Assembly (NCBI RefSeq): GCF_914767665.1
Contig: NC_059504.1
Coordinates: forward strand, 34,813,720 to 34,877,719
DNA: 64,000 bases
Reading direction: 5' to 3'
Source: Harmonia axyridis
Taxonomy: Eukaryota; Arthropoda; Insecta; Coleoptera; Coccinellidae
Shown here one piece after another: positions 11,149 to 22,099 of the stretch; position 1 is the first letter of the stretch; every line of letters begins with the position of its first letter. The position numbers were made by a program, and so were the translations under genes. The notes under the pieces were generated by a model. The model did no database searches. It had not been told where the DNA came from and saw only the letters and a program-made list of their open reading frames with translations.

Positions 11149-13242
11149 CGGGTGTTTCATTGGTAAATGTACATACGTTAACCTGAGGTAGAACTACACC
11201 CTGGACGAGTCCAAAAAACCTATATATGATAGGTCTAATCTTCCTCATAGCCGAGATACAGGGTGGTTTATGAATTCACCAATATTTTCAATTCCTTATA
11301 ACTTTCGAACCACCCGGTATATTTGATTGATATTTGGAACGTAAAATTCATTCCATTAGGTCCATCGATTAATAATTAAACTAATTAAAAAATCAGGTCC
11401 GTATTAGAAAAATATGGAACTTTTAACAAGCTGAGATTCAACACCCTGTATAGTGGAATATTGGAATTTGATGTGAATATTCGGAAGAGCAGAAAATTTT
11501 CTATGAGGATCAGTAGATTTCAATGTCCCGCACGTCATTCAACTCCAAAATTAATTAAAATTTAATTCAATGATGGAATATCACACCTTCACAGAAAAAT
11601 CGTACATTGAGATCAAATTGGAAAATTTTCTTGTCCCGCTAATTGAATATATTCATCCAGATGTATATTCTGATATTCTGATGACTATTTTTCACTAAAT
11701 AATGAAAATTTGAGAAATTATTTTGTGTCAAATCCCACAAGAGTTCATTCGAGTAGGCTACAACAATATCTATGACATAAAATTTTATAACTGATGGAAC
11801 TGGTACAGACATTTTTTTGAGGTATTGAAGTCGAACATAATAATGCCTCATAAATTCTCGAATCAAGAATATGCTGATATGTTGTTCGGGAATTCCAATC
11901 AAGATTCCCTAATAGAAGATTACCATATCTCGAAACCTTTTTCTCCAAATTTCGATATTTTATTCGTGAGATTTTATTCCAGTAAATATGATTGGAGTCG
12001 ATGGATTTTAAGAAAGGAAAAAATAATAATTAAAATATTATCATACTGATGAAGCCATTTTCACGAAGGATGGCGTCGTCAATCGAGCAAATCGGATAAA
12101 TAGGCTGAAGAAAATCCTTATACAATTAGGTACACCAAATCCCAACACAAATTTTCAAAGTACGTATGGTGTGAAGTTCATATGAATCAATTGATTGGGG
12201 CACACATCTTACCAAGGCAGCTTACGGGTGGTCATTATATAGATTTCCTTCAAAATCACATACCTGTATTACTCAAAGATATGTACGTTGCAGGGATGTA
12301 TTATCAGCATGATGGCTTCACCTCAATTCACAGTTAATGTCAGGAACTTTTTGGACCAAAACTTTCCAAAATGTGGATAGGCAGAGGCGGACCCCATACA
12401 TGCTCCGCTAGGTCACCAGATTTCAATCCTGTCGATTATTTCGTTTGGGGATATTTGAAATCCTTAGTGTATTCGTCTGGAATAGGAAGTGAGGAAATTC
12501 TCTTACAACGTATCGAAGATGCATACAATAAGGGCCGTAATAACCCAGACATGATGAAAAAAGCTATTCGACATAATTTGAAAAAGGCAAGAATGTGTAT
12601 CGAGCAAAACGATTGACCTTTCGAGCAACATCTGTGATTCTTTTAAAATGTTTTTATCTATTTATTTGTGTGCAGTTATTTATTAATTGTTGCTAATTTG
12701 TCACAACACAAGCTATGCGTTTCTGGACAATACTTAAAAAAATTTGTGAAAATATCAGGAAATATAAATATTCAATCAGTAGAACAAAAGATTTTTTCAA
12801 TTCAATCTCAATGTACGATTTTCCTGTGAAGTTAGTGAAATTTTACAATTGAACTTAATTTTTGGCTGAAATTTTTGGTGAGTTGAATGATGTACGGGAC
12901 ATTAAAATCTACTGATCCTCATAGAAAAATTTCTGCTCTTTCCGAATATTTACATCAAATTCCAATATTCCACTATATAGGGTGTTGAATCTCAGCTTGT
13001 TAAAATGTTTAATTGTTTAATGGAATGAATTGTACGTTCCAAATATCAATCAAATATACAATATGTTCAAACAATACAATGGTTCAAAAGTTATAAGGAA
13101 TTGAAAATATTGGTGAATTCATAAACCACCTTGTATCTCGGCCAAGAGGAAGATTAGACCCATCATATATAGGTTTTTTGGACTCGTCCAGGATAGTTCT
13201 ACCTCAGGTTAACGTATGTACATTTACCAATGAAACACCTCG
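11149..13242 (+). mobile_element. Mariner-like transposon with very long terminal inverted repeats
   Basis: The ends read CGGGTGTTTCATTGGTAAAT on the left and ATTTACCAATGAAACACCTCG on the right, with TA on both sides (11147-11148, 13243-13244). The inverted similarity runs far inward: left about 11149-11620, right about 12808-13242. Shared blocks include GTACATACGTTAACCTGAGG, GTGAATTCATAAACCACC and CAGCTTGTTAAAA. The right arm lacks roughly 60 bases present in the left arm near 11350-11410. A transposase relic occupies the middle. The whole copy is about 2.1 kb. Confidence 0.9.
11843..12616 (+). pseudogene. Mariner-like transposase (DUF4817-type helix-turn-helix plus DDE), inactive
   Basis: Begins MPHKFSNQEYADMLFGNSNQD at 11843, matching the N-terminal EEYADM helix-turn-helix segment seen in a widespread insect transposase family. 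After a frameshift near 12045 the first catalytic block DEAIFTKDGVVNR appears (Asp at 12048-12050). Later come YYQHDGFTSIHS with a stop near 12336 (second Asp in QHDG), then WIGRGGPHTCSARSPDFNPVDYFVWG (third Asp near 12445), and a C-terminus ending at the stop 12614-12616. Frameshifts also separate the 12150-12300 block. The catalytic acids are kept but the frame is broken. The ATG at 11843 is chosen because the MPHKFS start matches the family; the 18 upstream in-frame bases look non-coding. Confidence 0.85.
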
Positions 13243-13244
13243 TA

Positions 13245-14069
13245 TTTCGTACTAAAAATTATTTTCGAATTGCTCGTTCAATTTGTCAGAAATAATCTCC
13301 CATGCCTTTTTCCGAATGAAGCGTTGTGTTTATGCAAAAAAAATTAACATTTTGAATAGTAATACTTTATCAAGAATTATCTAATAATAGATAATTCGTT
13401 CAAGAGATGAAAAATACGTATTAAGTATTTTTTCATTAAAACCCTGTTCATGTCAATGGCTAAATACGATACATATGCAGCAATGTACTGATTCAACGAG
13501 AGTGTGATAAAATTCTGCATAAATACCTCTACCTAATTAACTTATTTTAATGAGAAAATTGTCTGGAATAATAAGGTTAAACTTACCGATGAAAAATCTT
13601 AGGTCATATTGAATTTTGTTATTCCGTTCTTTGATCTATCGTAAACAGAATAACAAGAAACTAGATACTTTCAATGCGGAATTTCTGAAATTTGAATACC
13701 ACAAAAATTCTTAATACCGTTTAGGTCATAAGAAGTGCAAATAATATTTTCCGTAATATCTCAGAATCTATTTTTCACATTAATATCCACATCCAATATA
13801 ATTATTGATTTTTTTTATTCATTGTAGATTTCGATAACATGTATCTATTACCTGAAGGAATGTATCTATCTATTGCCTTAAAATAGTCGAAATTTAACAT
13901 TTCAGTTTGTCCACTGATCTGGAATCTGAGAAGTTTTCTTAAAATGTACTGTTGGGAAATATTAATAAAGTATTGCAGTAAATTCTAAATTAACAACTCG
14001 TAAGTTTAGAAATATTACATCAGTACACCTGTACTGATTTAAGGTCAGAGAAATAAAGATTATTATATA
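13245..14069. other. Non-coding AT-rich stretch
   Basis: No gene seen. The first ~200 bases probably continue the repeat interrupted at 11148. Confidence 0.4.
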
Positions 14070-14266
14070 TGTTACACTCAAACACCGAAAACGCTCACTG
14101 AGCGAAATAAACGACCACAACGCGTTGTGGACGGTTCTCAATAACCAAACACCGAAATATCATCATTAATCGCGTTGTGGCCGGCCCATTGCGTCCACAA
14201 CGCGTTCTGGACAATCTTTAAACAGCCAGAACGCGTTCTGGCAATATTCAAACAACCACAACGTGT
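14070..14266 (+). repeat. Ginger left terminal inverted repeat with internal palindromes
   Basis: Contains ACAACGCGTTGTGG, CCACAACGCGTTCTGG and CCAGAACGCGTTCTGG motifs at near-regular spacing. CCAGAACGCGTTCTGG is itself a perfect 16-base palindrome. Such arrays are plausible binding sites for the element's own integrase, an inference from their layout. Confidence 0.85.
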
Positions 14267-14407
14267 CTGAAAGCTTGGGGAGGGGTTCACGAACCACGTG
14301 TTCCAGTCCAGACTTGTCAGTTGTCAGTGTGATCCCAACTGTTATCGAGTAAGGTGCGTTTTATGTTCCTAGGTTCCTAGTATACCTATCATAACCTAAA
14401 GGCTAAA

Positions 14408-16255
14408 ATGAGAGATGTGTTTATTGAAAAAATTAAAACTTTCGTCGACAACAGCAATAATCGAAGCGATTATTTCACAAACGAACGGTATGAAGAGGTC
14501 GTCCGATAGGTAAAAGAAGCCAAACGTTTGAGAGACAGCAAAATGCCGTTGTCTGCCAAGCAATATAGAAGGCTAAAGAGATACGATATCATAACAATTG
14601 GGGAACATGAAAAATTAATTGCTAAAAACAAAGGAACACGAGATGAAAGCTTTCGATATTACTGTAAAACAGAGGATCTTTTTGGCATTATTGTAGCTGC
14701 ACACATAGCAACTGGACACAAACGAACTAGAGGTAAGTATAATCATCTAATTTCATTAGTGATGTCGGAAAACCCAACCTAATTTTAATGTAATCCTTAT
14801 GGAACACACATAGTATTTGCGGACACCGGTTATGATAAAATAAAACAACTTGTTTATTTGTTTTTTAGTCGTGGAGGCTGAAATCAACAAAAAATACTGC
14901 AATGTTACTAGAACAGCTATACAAATTTATTTGTCTCTTTGCGAACAATGTCAAGGAAAAAAGAAAATAAAGAAAAAGGGGTTAGTTGTCGCACCAATTT
15001 TATCAGATCACATGAACTCCAGATGTCGAGTGAATTTGATCGATATGCAGAGTAAACCCGATCGAGACTACCGTCTTATATTAAACTATCAAGACCACCT
15101 CACAAAATTTACCATTTTGAAACCACTTAAATCAAAAACCGCTGAAGAAGTTGCGTATGTCGTGGTAGACATTTTTTGCATGTTCGGTGCTCCGTTTATT
15201 CTACAAAGCGACAACGGAAGAGAATTTTCCAATAGGATTATAGAAGAGTTAAAGGATTTGTGGCCAGGTCTTAAACTTGTAGGTACACGGAAAGCCCCGT
15301 CATTCACAAATCCAAGGATCTGTAGAACGATCTAATCAGGATGTAAGAGATATGTTGGTAGCTTGGATGCTTGACAATAATACCAAACGTCAGACAGTTA
15401 ACGGTTTATTCAGAGTAAAAAAAATCTAGCCCTACACGAAGGGATTAAAAAAAGCCCTTACGAAGCATGTTTGGTAGCAAGCAAAGAATCGGACTGGCAG
15501 ACTCCTCCCTGGAAAGTGAAGTATATGATTCTTTGAAAACTGAAGAAGATTTGGAGAAAATGTTAGAAGGGATGACATGTGAAACAGAACAGCAGAATGA
15601 AGAGATAGTGACAAATTCAGAACCCAATCCTGTTGCGACAAATGCAGAACCCAATCCCGTTGCATGTTACACTTGCGAAGAATTTGGAATTACCCAACCC
15701 TGTACAATATGCGGTTTAAAAGTATACATAAAGTGCGGTCTTTAAAATGAAGGAGAAGTCACATGCAGCCTTTGCTTTCGAAGTGATACAATCAGAGTGC
15801 AACGCGAGGACGCAAAAGCCGGATTGGAAAAGCAAGCTGAAAAAATGCTGACTTTGTCCCGGGAAAAACTATCCCCTGCTGAAATTGGTCAAAATGTTGT
15901 AGTAAAAGTTCCGGATGTCGACAGGGGGCGTCTTGCTCCTAGAAGTGTTCTAGCTGTGGTCTTAAACGTTAATGAGTCCAGCTTGTATAAGTTGGGAACC
16001 AAAGACGGTGCACTAGAAAGACTTTATAGTCGTAATGAATTTATCTTTGCGGATTCAAATTTTATAAATTTATCAGATGTCCCGAGTTGCTCTATAAATT
16101 TGAGAAAAGCTTCCGCTCTTTCGTATGGATCAAGACAAGGTTTTGTTAAGTGCAATTGTAAGCGTTATTGTAACACAAAAAGGTGCAACTGCAAGGCCAA
16201 TAAAGTGTTGTGCAATTCGAAATGTCATGATAATAGTGCCTGCAAAAATAAGTAA
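14408..16255 (+). pseudogene. Ginger/KRBA2-like integrase with Cys-rich C-terminus, one intron, inactive
   Basis: Reads from ATG 14408. An in-frame stop lies near 14507. Exon 1 ends at 14732 and exon 2 starts at 14869 (GTAAGT donor, TTTTTTAG acceptor, 136-bp phase-1 intron). Exon 2 has an integrase zinc-binding-like Cys pair (LCEQCQGKK), then the catalytic core: Asp in NLIDMQS near 15040, Asp in QSDNGREF near 15210, and Glu in GSVERSNQD at 15325-15327. Frameshifts fall near 15293-15298 (one extra C), near 15415-15425 and near 15466, and there is a stop at 15743-15745. The middle holds a repeated EPNPVA motif and a CxxC cluster near 15666-15780. The C-terminus is Cys-rich (KCNCKRYCNTKRCNCKANK) and ends at 16255. 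This architecture matches insect proteins named KRAB-A domain-containing protein 2-like, which are Ginger integrases. Confidence 0.9.
14733..14868 (+). other. Intron in the Ginger integrase gene
   Basis: The donor is AG|GTAAGT at 14733 and the acceptor TTTTTTAG ends at 14868. Removing it joins the reading frames at a split Val codon (g + tc) and restores the peptide order HKRTRVVEAEIN, which supports a real spliceosomal intron inside a DNA transposon. Confidence 0.8.
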
Positions 16256-16379
16256 ATAGTCAATTACAATATCCTTTTAACTAGGTATCTGTTTCTCGTT
16301 TAATCTGGTATACCTATATTCGAACTTTTAAATATTTTAAAATTTTCTTTCATTTGTGTTTTATGTTTGTACTTAGGTT

Positions 16380-16470
16380 TCCAACTTAAATCATATTATA
16401 TTATATTATTATTATAGTATATTAAATTATTATATCATATTATATTATGATATATTATTATATTATATGA
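16380..16470. repeat. AT-rich imperfect microsatellite
   Basis: Repeated TATTATA/ATTATT units in the 3' untranslated part of the Ginger element. Confidence 0.7.
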
Positions 16471-16560
16471 TCTAAGGTTTCCAACCCTTTGATTATTTTT
16501 TCTTTGTTAACCCTGTTCCATATTAAAATATAATCGGTTTACATGCGTCTTTTATTCTAA

Positions 16561-16757
16561 ATGCGTTGTGGTTGTTTGGATATTGCCAGAACGCGTTCTG
16601 GCTGTTCAAAGATTGTCCAGAACGCGTTGTGGACGCAATGGACCGGCCACAACGCGATTAATGATGATATTTCGGTGTTTGGTTATTGAGAACCGTCCAC
16701 AACGCGTTGTGGCCGTTTATTTCGCTCAGTGAGCGTTTTCGGTGTTTGAGTGTAACA
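16561..16757 (-). repeat. Ginger right terminal inverted repeat
   Basis: Mirror of the left end, with the same order of AACGCGTT palindromes and the final TGTAACA. By eye the two ends differ at only a handful of bases. Confidence 0.85.
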
Positions 16758-18100
16758 TATATATTATATATTACAAATTTTGTTTTGCTATATAATTGAG
16801 AAAAATTCTACCTGATATAGAATTTCATTCATATTGATTTGTTTTTTTATAGAGTTTCAATACCGAAACTTTTTTTCAGTTCACAAATGGAATCGGAGGT
16901 CACGGAAAAATTAGGTTTTTCTTTCCCTATATTCTTCATGAATTTTCTATGGTTCTGAAGATATTTTTGCACGAAGCTGGAAATTTTCATTTCAATCCAA
17001 TCTGCAGTTTTGAAATTGATAGGAAAACAAACTTCGAATGGCCATATTTACGGAACCCCCTGTCAAATTAATTGCCGTGTTTTTGAATTAACCCATTTCG
17101 AAACGTTAACTGTGGAAATTTCATAAAAGGTTGTTTTTTCTTGACCGATTCCAGTGGTTTTTTATTGAAAATAACACCAAAAGAAAAAATGAATTATGAT
17201 TTATTGAACATTTGGAGTGTAGCTACTCAAACCTTGCATGTACCTACTCTACCTATTCACAGTTTGGTTGACATCTCCAACAAAGCAAATAAAAGTATTC
17301 ATTTTGAACAAACTAATTCCATTCTTGCTGTTTTTGGTGCTATATCTTCGTTCTTGAAAAGCCAACAATTATCATCTATTGTCAATGGATCCCATTGTCC
17401 ATCGAACCAAATCTCTATTGTCCCGATATCTAGATGGACCTTTTTACCTAGTTGTTCACTGACAGCATCCAAATCTTTTGGATGAAATGATAAATGTTCT
17501 AAATGTTCTGCCATAAAGCGTTTTGTAAATGTGTTCTTTTTGACTATTTCATCAGAAATTATTTGCCCACATCAGAAAATCGTCTCGATAAAATAATAAC
17601 ATGAATTTGTTCATGATGGAGATTTATATGAAATCAATACATCGTTTTCATTTATTTAAATTTTTTTATATTAATTATTTCTTATGGAATGTTATGATGA
17701 AATGATCGCTAGTTCGAATCTTTTGGTCACGAATTTATTTTTTGACTCCAAAAAAATGACTTGTTTGAACGAAAAGAAATTAACTAATGAAATAAAAAGA
17801 CTTGAAAACACTATAGAGTACATATTTCATTTCAGGAAAGTATTCTAAAAAAAACTCAGAATCGAACGCCAAACAGATATTCCCATACCTACGGATATAT
17901 TCGATTTATTTGAGTCACTCAGTATATCTATATGGGTTAGATGATGAAATATTATTACTCATCAATGATACCATTCCAAAAATTATTTACTTTACAAAAG
18001 TTACTATAATACTGAGTTATCCATGTCGTGATTCGGAATTTCACAGCCCTGTTTCAATGACATATGTCAAACAGAACTGTCATCTGAAGCGTCATATATC
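16758..18100. other. Mostly non-coding; one unrecognised minus-strand ORF
   Basis: Apart from the ORF at 17299-17514 no feature is recognised. The stretch is AT-rich. Confidence 0.4.
17299..17514 (-). other. Unrecognised 71-codon ORF, possibly a gene fragment
   Basis: Encodes MAEHLEHLSFHPKDLDAVSE at the start and later IEIWFDGQWDPL and CWLFKNEDIAPKTARMELVC. The composition is balanced and protein-like, unlike the Lys/Asn/Phe/Ile-rich chance ORFs around it, and in-frame sequence continues about 20 codons upstream of the Met (IISDEIVKKNTFTKRF). I do not recognise a family. It ends at a stop with no continuation and no splice site I trust. It could be a relic of a host gene or of a mobile element, or chance. 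Confidence 0.25.
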
Positions 18101-19120
18101 TAGTTAAATGTTAGCCATTCAACAATATGTATCGTTTTTTTACTTCTGAAAGTGTGAAAATTGTGAAAATTGTGAAAACATTAAATGATTCTATAGAAAG
18201 TACGTTTCGTGCATTATGATCGACATAATCGTCCATCTGAGCGTATAATTGGTAAAAAAGGAAAAAAATTCGAAGAGACTATATCGATTACTCATGTCTT
18301 AAGGCCCATACATCATCGAAATGCACGCTTGACCAAAAATATTGCTGCTATAAACGGGAGTGTTGAAGATGATAAAAATGTATCCATTTCACGGTGCGAA
18401 CAATATTCGGGCCTATCGTATGGCACGCTATGGCGTATTCTGCACCTGGATTCACATCTTCATCCAAGCCAAGGTAGCCAAGCTAGCTGACCATGGAATT
18501 CAATTGGATGCTTAAACAACAACGTTTGGCTTACGATTTTTCGCATCGAATCTAATTTTTCACTCAAAGGGTATGTAAACAAGTTAAATTGTCGCATATT
18601 GGGCATTGAAAATCCTCATGTAACTGCTGATGGACCAAATATCCACAAAAAGTTACTATATGATGTGCAATTTGGTCTGGTGAAGTGATTGGTCCATACT
18701 TCTTTGAATATGAAGAAGGTGTCACTCATACCGGTAATTCTCATCGCTTCAGCTAAATGATTACCCATGTTTTTGACCTTTATGCTTTATTGCAAAAAAA
18801 AATCCGAAGCGTAATTTTTTGTTTCAATGATGTGAATTGACCTCCAAGATCTTTTAAATTATCGCCTTTGGATTTTTTATGTGGAGTTTTACGGAGGATC
18901 GTGTTTATAGCGACAATGGTCAGACTTTTGATGATCTGAAAAACAACATCCGTCGTGTTATTGGTGAGATATTGGCCAAAATGTACCGAAGAGTAATCGC
19001 AAATTACCTCACAAGAATCGAGTCTTGTAAGAAATCTCTCGGAGGACATTTAAATCATGTAACTTTCGGAACTTCATAATGGATAACCCTTCATATCTGC
19101 AGTGTAGTTTGGTAAATACG
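18100..19120 (+). pseudogene. Mariner-type transposase relic
   Basis: The N-terminal DNA-binding half is well preserved: a block near 18336-18465 reads NIAAINGSVEDDKNVSISRC then LSYGTLWRILHLDSHLHP, typical of a mariner subfamily common in insects. Next come YVNKLNCRILGIENPHV near 18568-18620 and fragments to about 18780. The central catalytic part appears deleted. The C-terminal QTFDDLKNNIRRVIGEI near 18922-18972 and RIESCKKSLGGHLN near 19013-19055 end the gene near 19077. Stops and frameshifts are numerous. Confidence 0.8.
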
Positions 19121-20533
19121 TTGAAATATAAATGGGGTGGTTGTGAGTACGATAATCTGGGATGGCAATCGCCGGATTATCTGAAAAAAAATAATTGTAC
19201 TATCTTTGTTTTTTTTTGTCAAAACTGCAGATCCGATCGAGATAACATTTAAATTTTGATATCAAATAGATATTTCTAGCTTCTAGGAAAATTTGGTGTG
19301 TATCGGCTAACCAAAATAAAAGGAAATTCAAAACTAATATCGAAAAAAAATACTTTATATTTCCGTGTAGTTGGGATTTTGGGTGTGTATATAAAATAAC
19401 AATTTAAATAATCAAGCAAAATAATAATAATTGTTGAGCTGAATATCGATAAAAACCACATTTCAGTGACAACAGATCCAACGCAATGATAATAATTTTG
19501 CGAGTAGATGTAATAAAGCAATTTCCAGTTCGACATAAAATATTGTAGATCCCGTCATCAGAATCAGAAAATTCAAGCATAATATCAAACAAAAAAAGAG
19601 GTAATCAGTAACGTGAAGTCAGGAGATTTTGAGCGCTCTGGCAATTGAGTGGCAATTGCAATCTTGGATTTATCTAAATATAGTTCTGTGGTCTCCTAAG
19701 GTACAATTGATACAGAAATGAACAAGCACTTAAAGTCTCCTGACTTCATGTCATGGTTTCCTCTTTTCTTTAACTATAATTGGTCATATACCTCGGCTCG
19801 GTAAGTCAGAATGTTTTTACATTTATTTTTCTCTCAATTTTTAATGTATTTCAATTCCTATCTCCATAAAAATGTGTTTGATGCTCAAAACTTGGTAACT
19901 TTCTCCTTCAAATCGTCCGATAAATGCAACTGAAGAATATGAAGACTATTTTTCTGAAACACCCTGTATGAACTATCCAGTTTTTCAAAACAAAATTGAA
20001 CAAATACATCTGAAGAATAGCAGTATGTAGAGTGTCCTAGTGAAATACTTGATTAACTATGGCAAATAAAGAGTGTTCCTTCATTGGGGGTACAAATGAA
20101 AATGAAAGGTTTCTTGAATAATTTTAGGATGAAGAAGTATTGTTATTATAAGGGCCTATAAATGCTTTGTTTTCGAGATACGCGTTGTTTCTTGTATATA
20201 CTTTTTTCGTCATAATTATACGAGTGTATCGGAGTTTTTGAATAATTTCAACAGGTCAGGAAAAAAGCACCAAAACTATCAATTATCCATTCATCAAAGC
20301 TTTCTTAGTGAACATTCGAGATAATTCGGATTTTCCTGAGTATTTCGGGAGAATAGTTTCATTTTTTTTTCTCGAAATCGTTAGCAGATTCGACAAAACT
20401 AAAAGAGACCAAAAAGTTTAATATAAGACCAAAGTTCCTTTTCACATCTTTCTAAATTGACAATTCTCCACCAAACAAAAGTTCTGAAGTGAAAAAACGG
20501 GCACTGTTCCAGAAAAAGATTTGCAATCGAAAT
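19120..20533. other. Non-coding, with repeat ends
   Basis: Contains a small MITE-like unit (19611-19752), an AACACCCTGTAT end near 19959-19970, and AT-rich sequence sharing CAACAGATCCAAC motifs with 34230-34560. No gene seen. Confidence 0.4.
19611..19752. repeat. Small MITE-like unit with inverted ends
   Basis: Begins ACGTGAAGTCAGGAGA and ends TCTCCTGACTTCATGT, an inverted pair of about 16 bases. A related unit starts at 57112 (ACGTGAAGTCAGAAGCTTTT) and shares the interior TTTTGAGCG and CAATTGATGC-like parts. Length is about 140 bp with no coding sequence. Confidence 0.6.
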
Positions 20534-21118
20534 TATCATATGACATTCTGTAAACTCTAATTTGGAATATCTTTGCCAAATTTCAGTTGAATATATTGTG
20601 AAGTGCAGATGCTATGAGAAAAAATACAATAAATGTTAAAATAAATCATATTGTAACACCATGCACCTCGAAAACAAAGCACTTGCGAACCTTAATTTAT
20701 TGATTTATATAGAAATTATTCGGGGAAGCTCTTATTTTCGTTTGTAATTGAGGAACATCCTGTATATTATAGAGGCTGTTTGGGTGATTCCCGATTAAAT
20801 CTGCAAATTTGAATATTTGGAATCCGTTATTTTTCCTAATTATCATATGACGTTCTGTAAACTCTAAATTGGAATATCTTATGAAGTACAGATGCTATGA
20901 GAAAAAACTTTACATAAATCATTCTTTAACGTCCTGTATCTCGAAAACAAAGCATTGCGGACTCAAGTTTATTGATTTATATTGAAATTATTTGAGGAAT
21001 CTCTTATTTCCTTTTGTAATTGAGGAACATCCTGTATATATTATACAGGCTGTTTGGGTGATTCCCGATCAAATATGCAAATTTGAATATTTGGAATCTG
21101 TTATTTTTCCTAAATATT
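20534..21118 (+). repeat. Direct tandem duplication, period about 307 bp
   Basis: The unit starting TATCATATGACATTCTGTAA at 20534 recurs at 20841 as TATCATATGACGTTCTGTAA. Both units continue through CAGATGCTATGAGAAAAA, TCGAAAACAAAGCA, AACATCCTGTATAT and GGCTGTTTGGGTGATTCCC. The second unit has small deletions. Each contains a consensus CCTGTAT repeat end, so the duplication happened within or between MITE-type repeats. Confidence 0.8.
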
Positions 21119-21545
21119 GAATTTATATCATAGTAAGCATAATATTCATTATTTTCTGTATACCGGGTGTCCAAAGTTATCGTATACAGGCAATATCTAA
21201 CTTCTTTGACGAGATAATAAAAAAATTGTTTCGAATAACATCAAAGTACCTTTCCAAATGATGTATAAAAAAGGTTCTTTCATATGACATCTCTGTGGTA
21301 GCTACCCGTAATTCTTTATTTTCAAATGGCACCCACGATATATTGTTAGTAAAAATTGTGTTTATCTCAATATATTTTGAGTTAATATGAAACGTTGATC
21401 CAGTATGAGAAGTAAGAAGTGTTTTATTTTTTTAGTAAACTCGCGATTTGAGTGAAATATCGTATCACAGATATGTTTTCGTTTCCGCACCCCCTATGTC
21501 AAATTTGATAGTTTGCTCCCTCTATCTGTGTTTATTACTCTAAGG
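21047..21545 (+). repeat. Interspersed repeat, family B, copy 1
   Basis: Shares a run of blocks with the inverted copy at about 53030-53420: GTGATTCCCGAT, AATTTGAATATTTGG, TTATTTTCTGTAT, GAGTGAAATATCGTATCAC, and GATATGTTTTCGTTTCCGC. It probably is one non-autonomous element of about 450-500 bp. Confidence 0.6.
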
Positions 21546-21559
21546 TTTTCCTTTACAGG

Positions 21560-21836
21560 TCAGTATGAGGGAAATTCAACATAGAAGTCTTCGAATCCCA
21601 AGCCAACAAAACTCCTTTCACGTACCGCCACTGAGGCCCGCTAAAACTGAACCCCTTTCCAAGTCTGATTTACGGTTGTGTAATAGCCCGATTCGTGAAT
21701 CAGATTAAGGCCCACACATCCCCTAGCCGGCATCTCCCGTACCAAAACCTCAACGGTGGCAGCATGCTGCGTGACGGACGGAGCCGCATCAAGGCAAACC
21801 CGATTCAACGTACTACTTACTATTTTATTTCAGTTC
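21560..21836 (+). promoter_or_regulatory. Probable promoter region of the Sulf gene (GC-richer island)
   Basis: From about 21590 base composition becomes markedly GC-richer with many CpG dinucleotides, in contrast to its AT-rich flanks. It leads into an initiator-like TCAGTC (21835-21840) and then an exon-like segment ending in a splice donor. No clear TATA box is at the right distance. Downstream core elements were checked by eye and not convincingly found. Treating this as the Sulf promoter is an inference from orientation, position and the lack of any other host gene in the window. Confidence 0.45.
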
Positions 21837-22079
21837 AGTCTCTCCGAGCGGACGATGTTGGTGTGCTTTGTCGAGTGGACCAGACAATCTTGACTTTTCG
21901 TCTATTTGCATCGCGTTCCGTAGTGTGAACGGTGTAGTGACCGGCCGACTGTGATCATTGCAAATGACTAACGACTGGTCCATACTCTTACTTCGAGTCG
22001 GATCAACGGAGAAGCGTCCTCGCTTCGAATAAGTCGAAAGAAGAGCGGCCTACGGGCAAAGTTCGTGTCTTCACCTGAG
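21837..22079 (+). other. Probable 5' non-coding first exon, likely of the Sulf gene
   Basis: A CpG-containing, repeat-free segment starting at an initiator-like sequence and ending CTGAG|GTAAGA, a strong splice donor at 22080. It has no long ORF in the + direction beyond short chance ones. The next good acceptor in front of a coding exon is at 47821-47823 (a polypyrimidine tract then CAG), so a 5' UTR intron of about 25.7 kb is proposed. Transcript data could confirm or refute it. Confidence 0.45.
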
Positions 22080-22099
22080 GTAAGAGATACTTGGATATT

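Larger units (their letters stand above)
14070..16757 (+). mobile_element. Ginger-type DNA transposon (gypsy-like integrase), complete ends
   Basis: Terminal inverted repeats of 197 bp each (14070-14266 and 16561-16757) start TGTTACACTCAAACACCGAA and carry repeated short palindromes built on AACGCGTT. The 4 bases outside are TATA on both sides (14066-14069 and 16758-16761), consistent with the short target duplications of Ginger elements. The interior encodes one split integrase protein. The termini are nearly identical while the gene carries only about five lesions, suggesting a fairly recent insertion. This is the best-preserved large element in the window. Confidence 0.92.

Noticed and set aside
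21837..21870. Downstream promoter element paired with the initiator
   Set aside because: At the required +28 to +33 position the bases (TGCTTT) do not fit the consensus.
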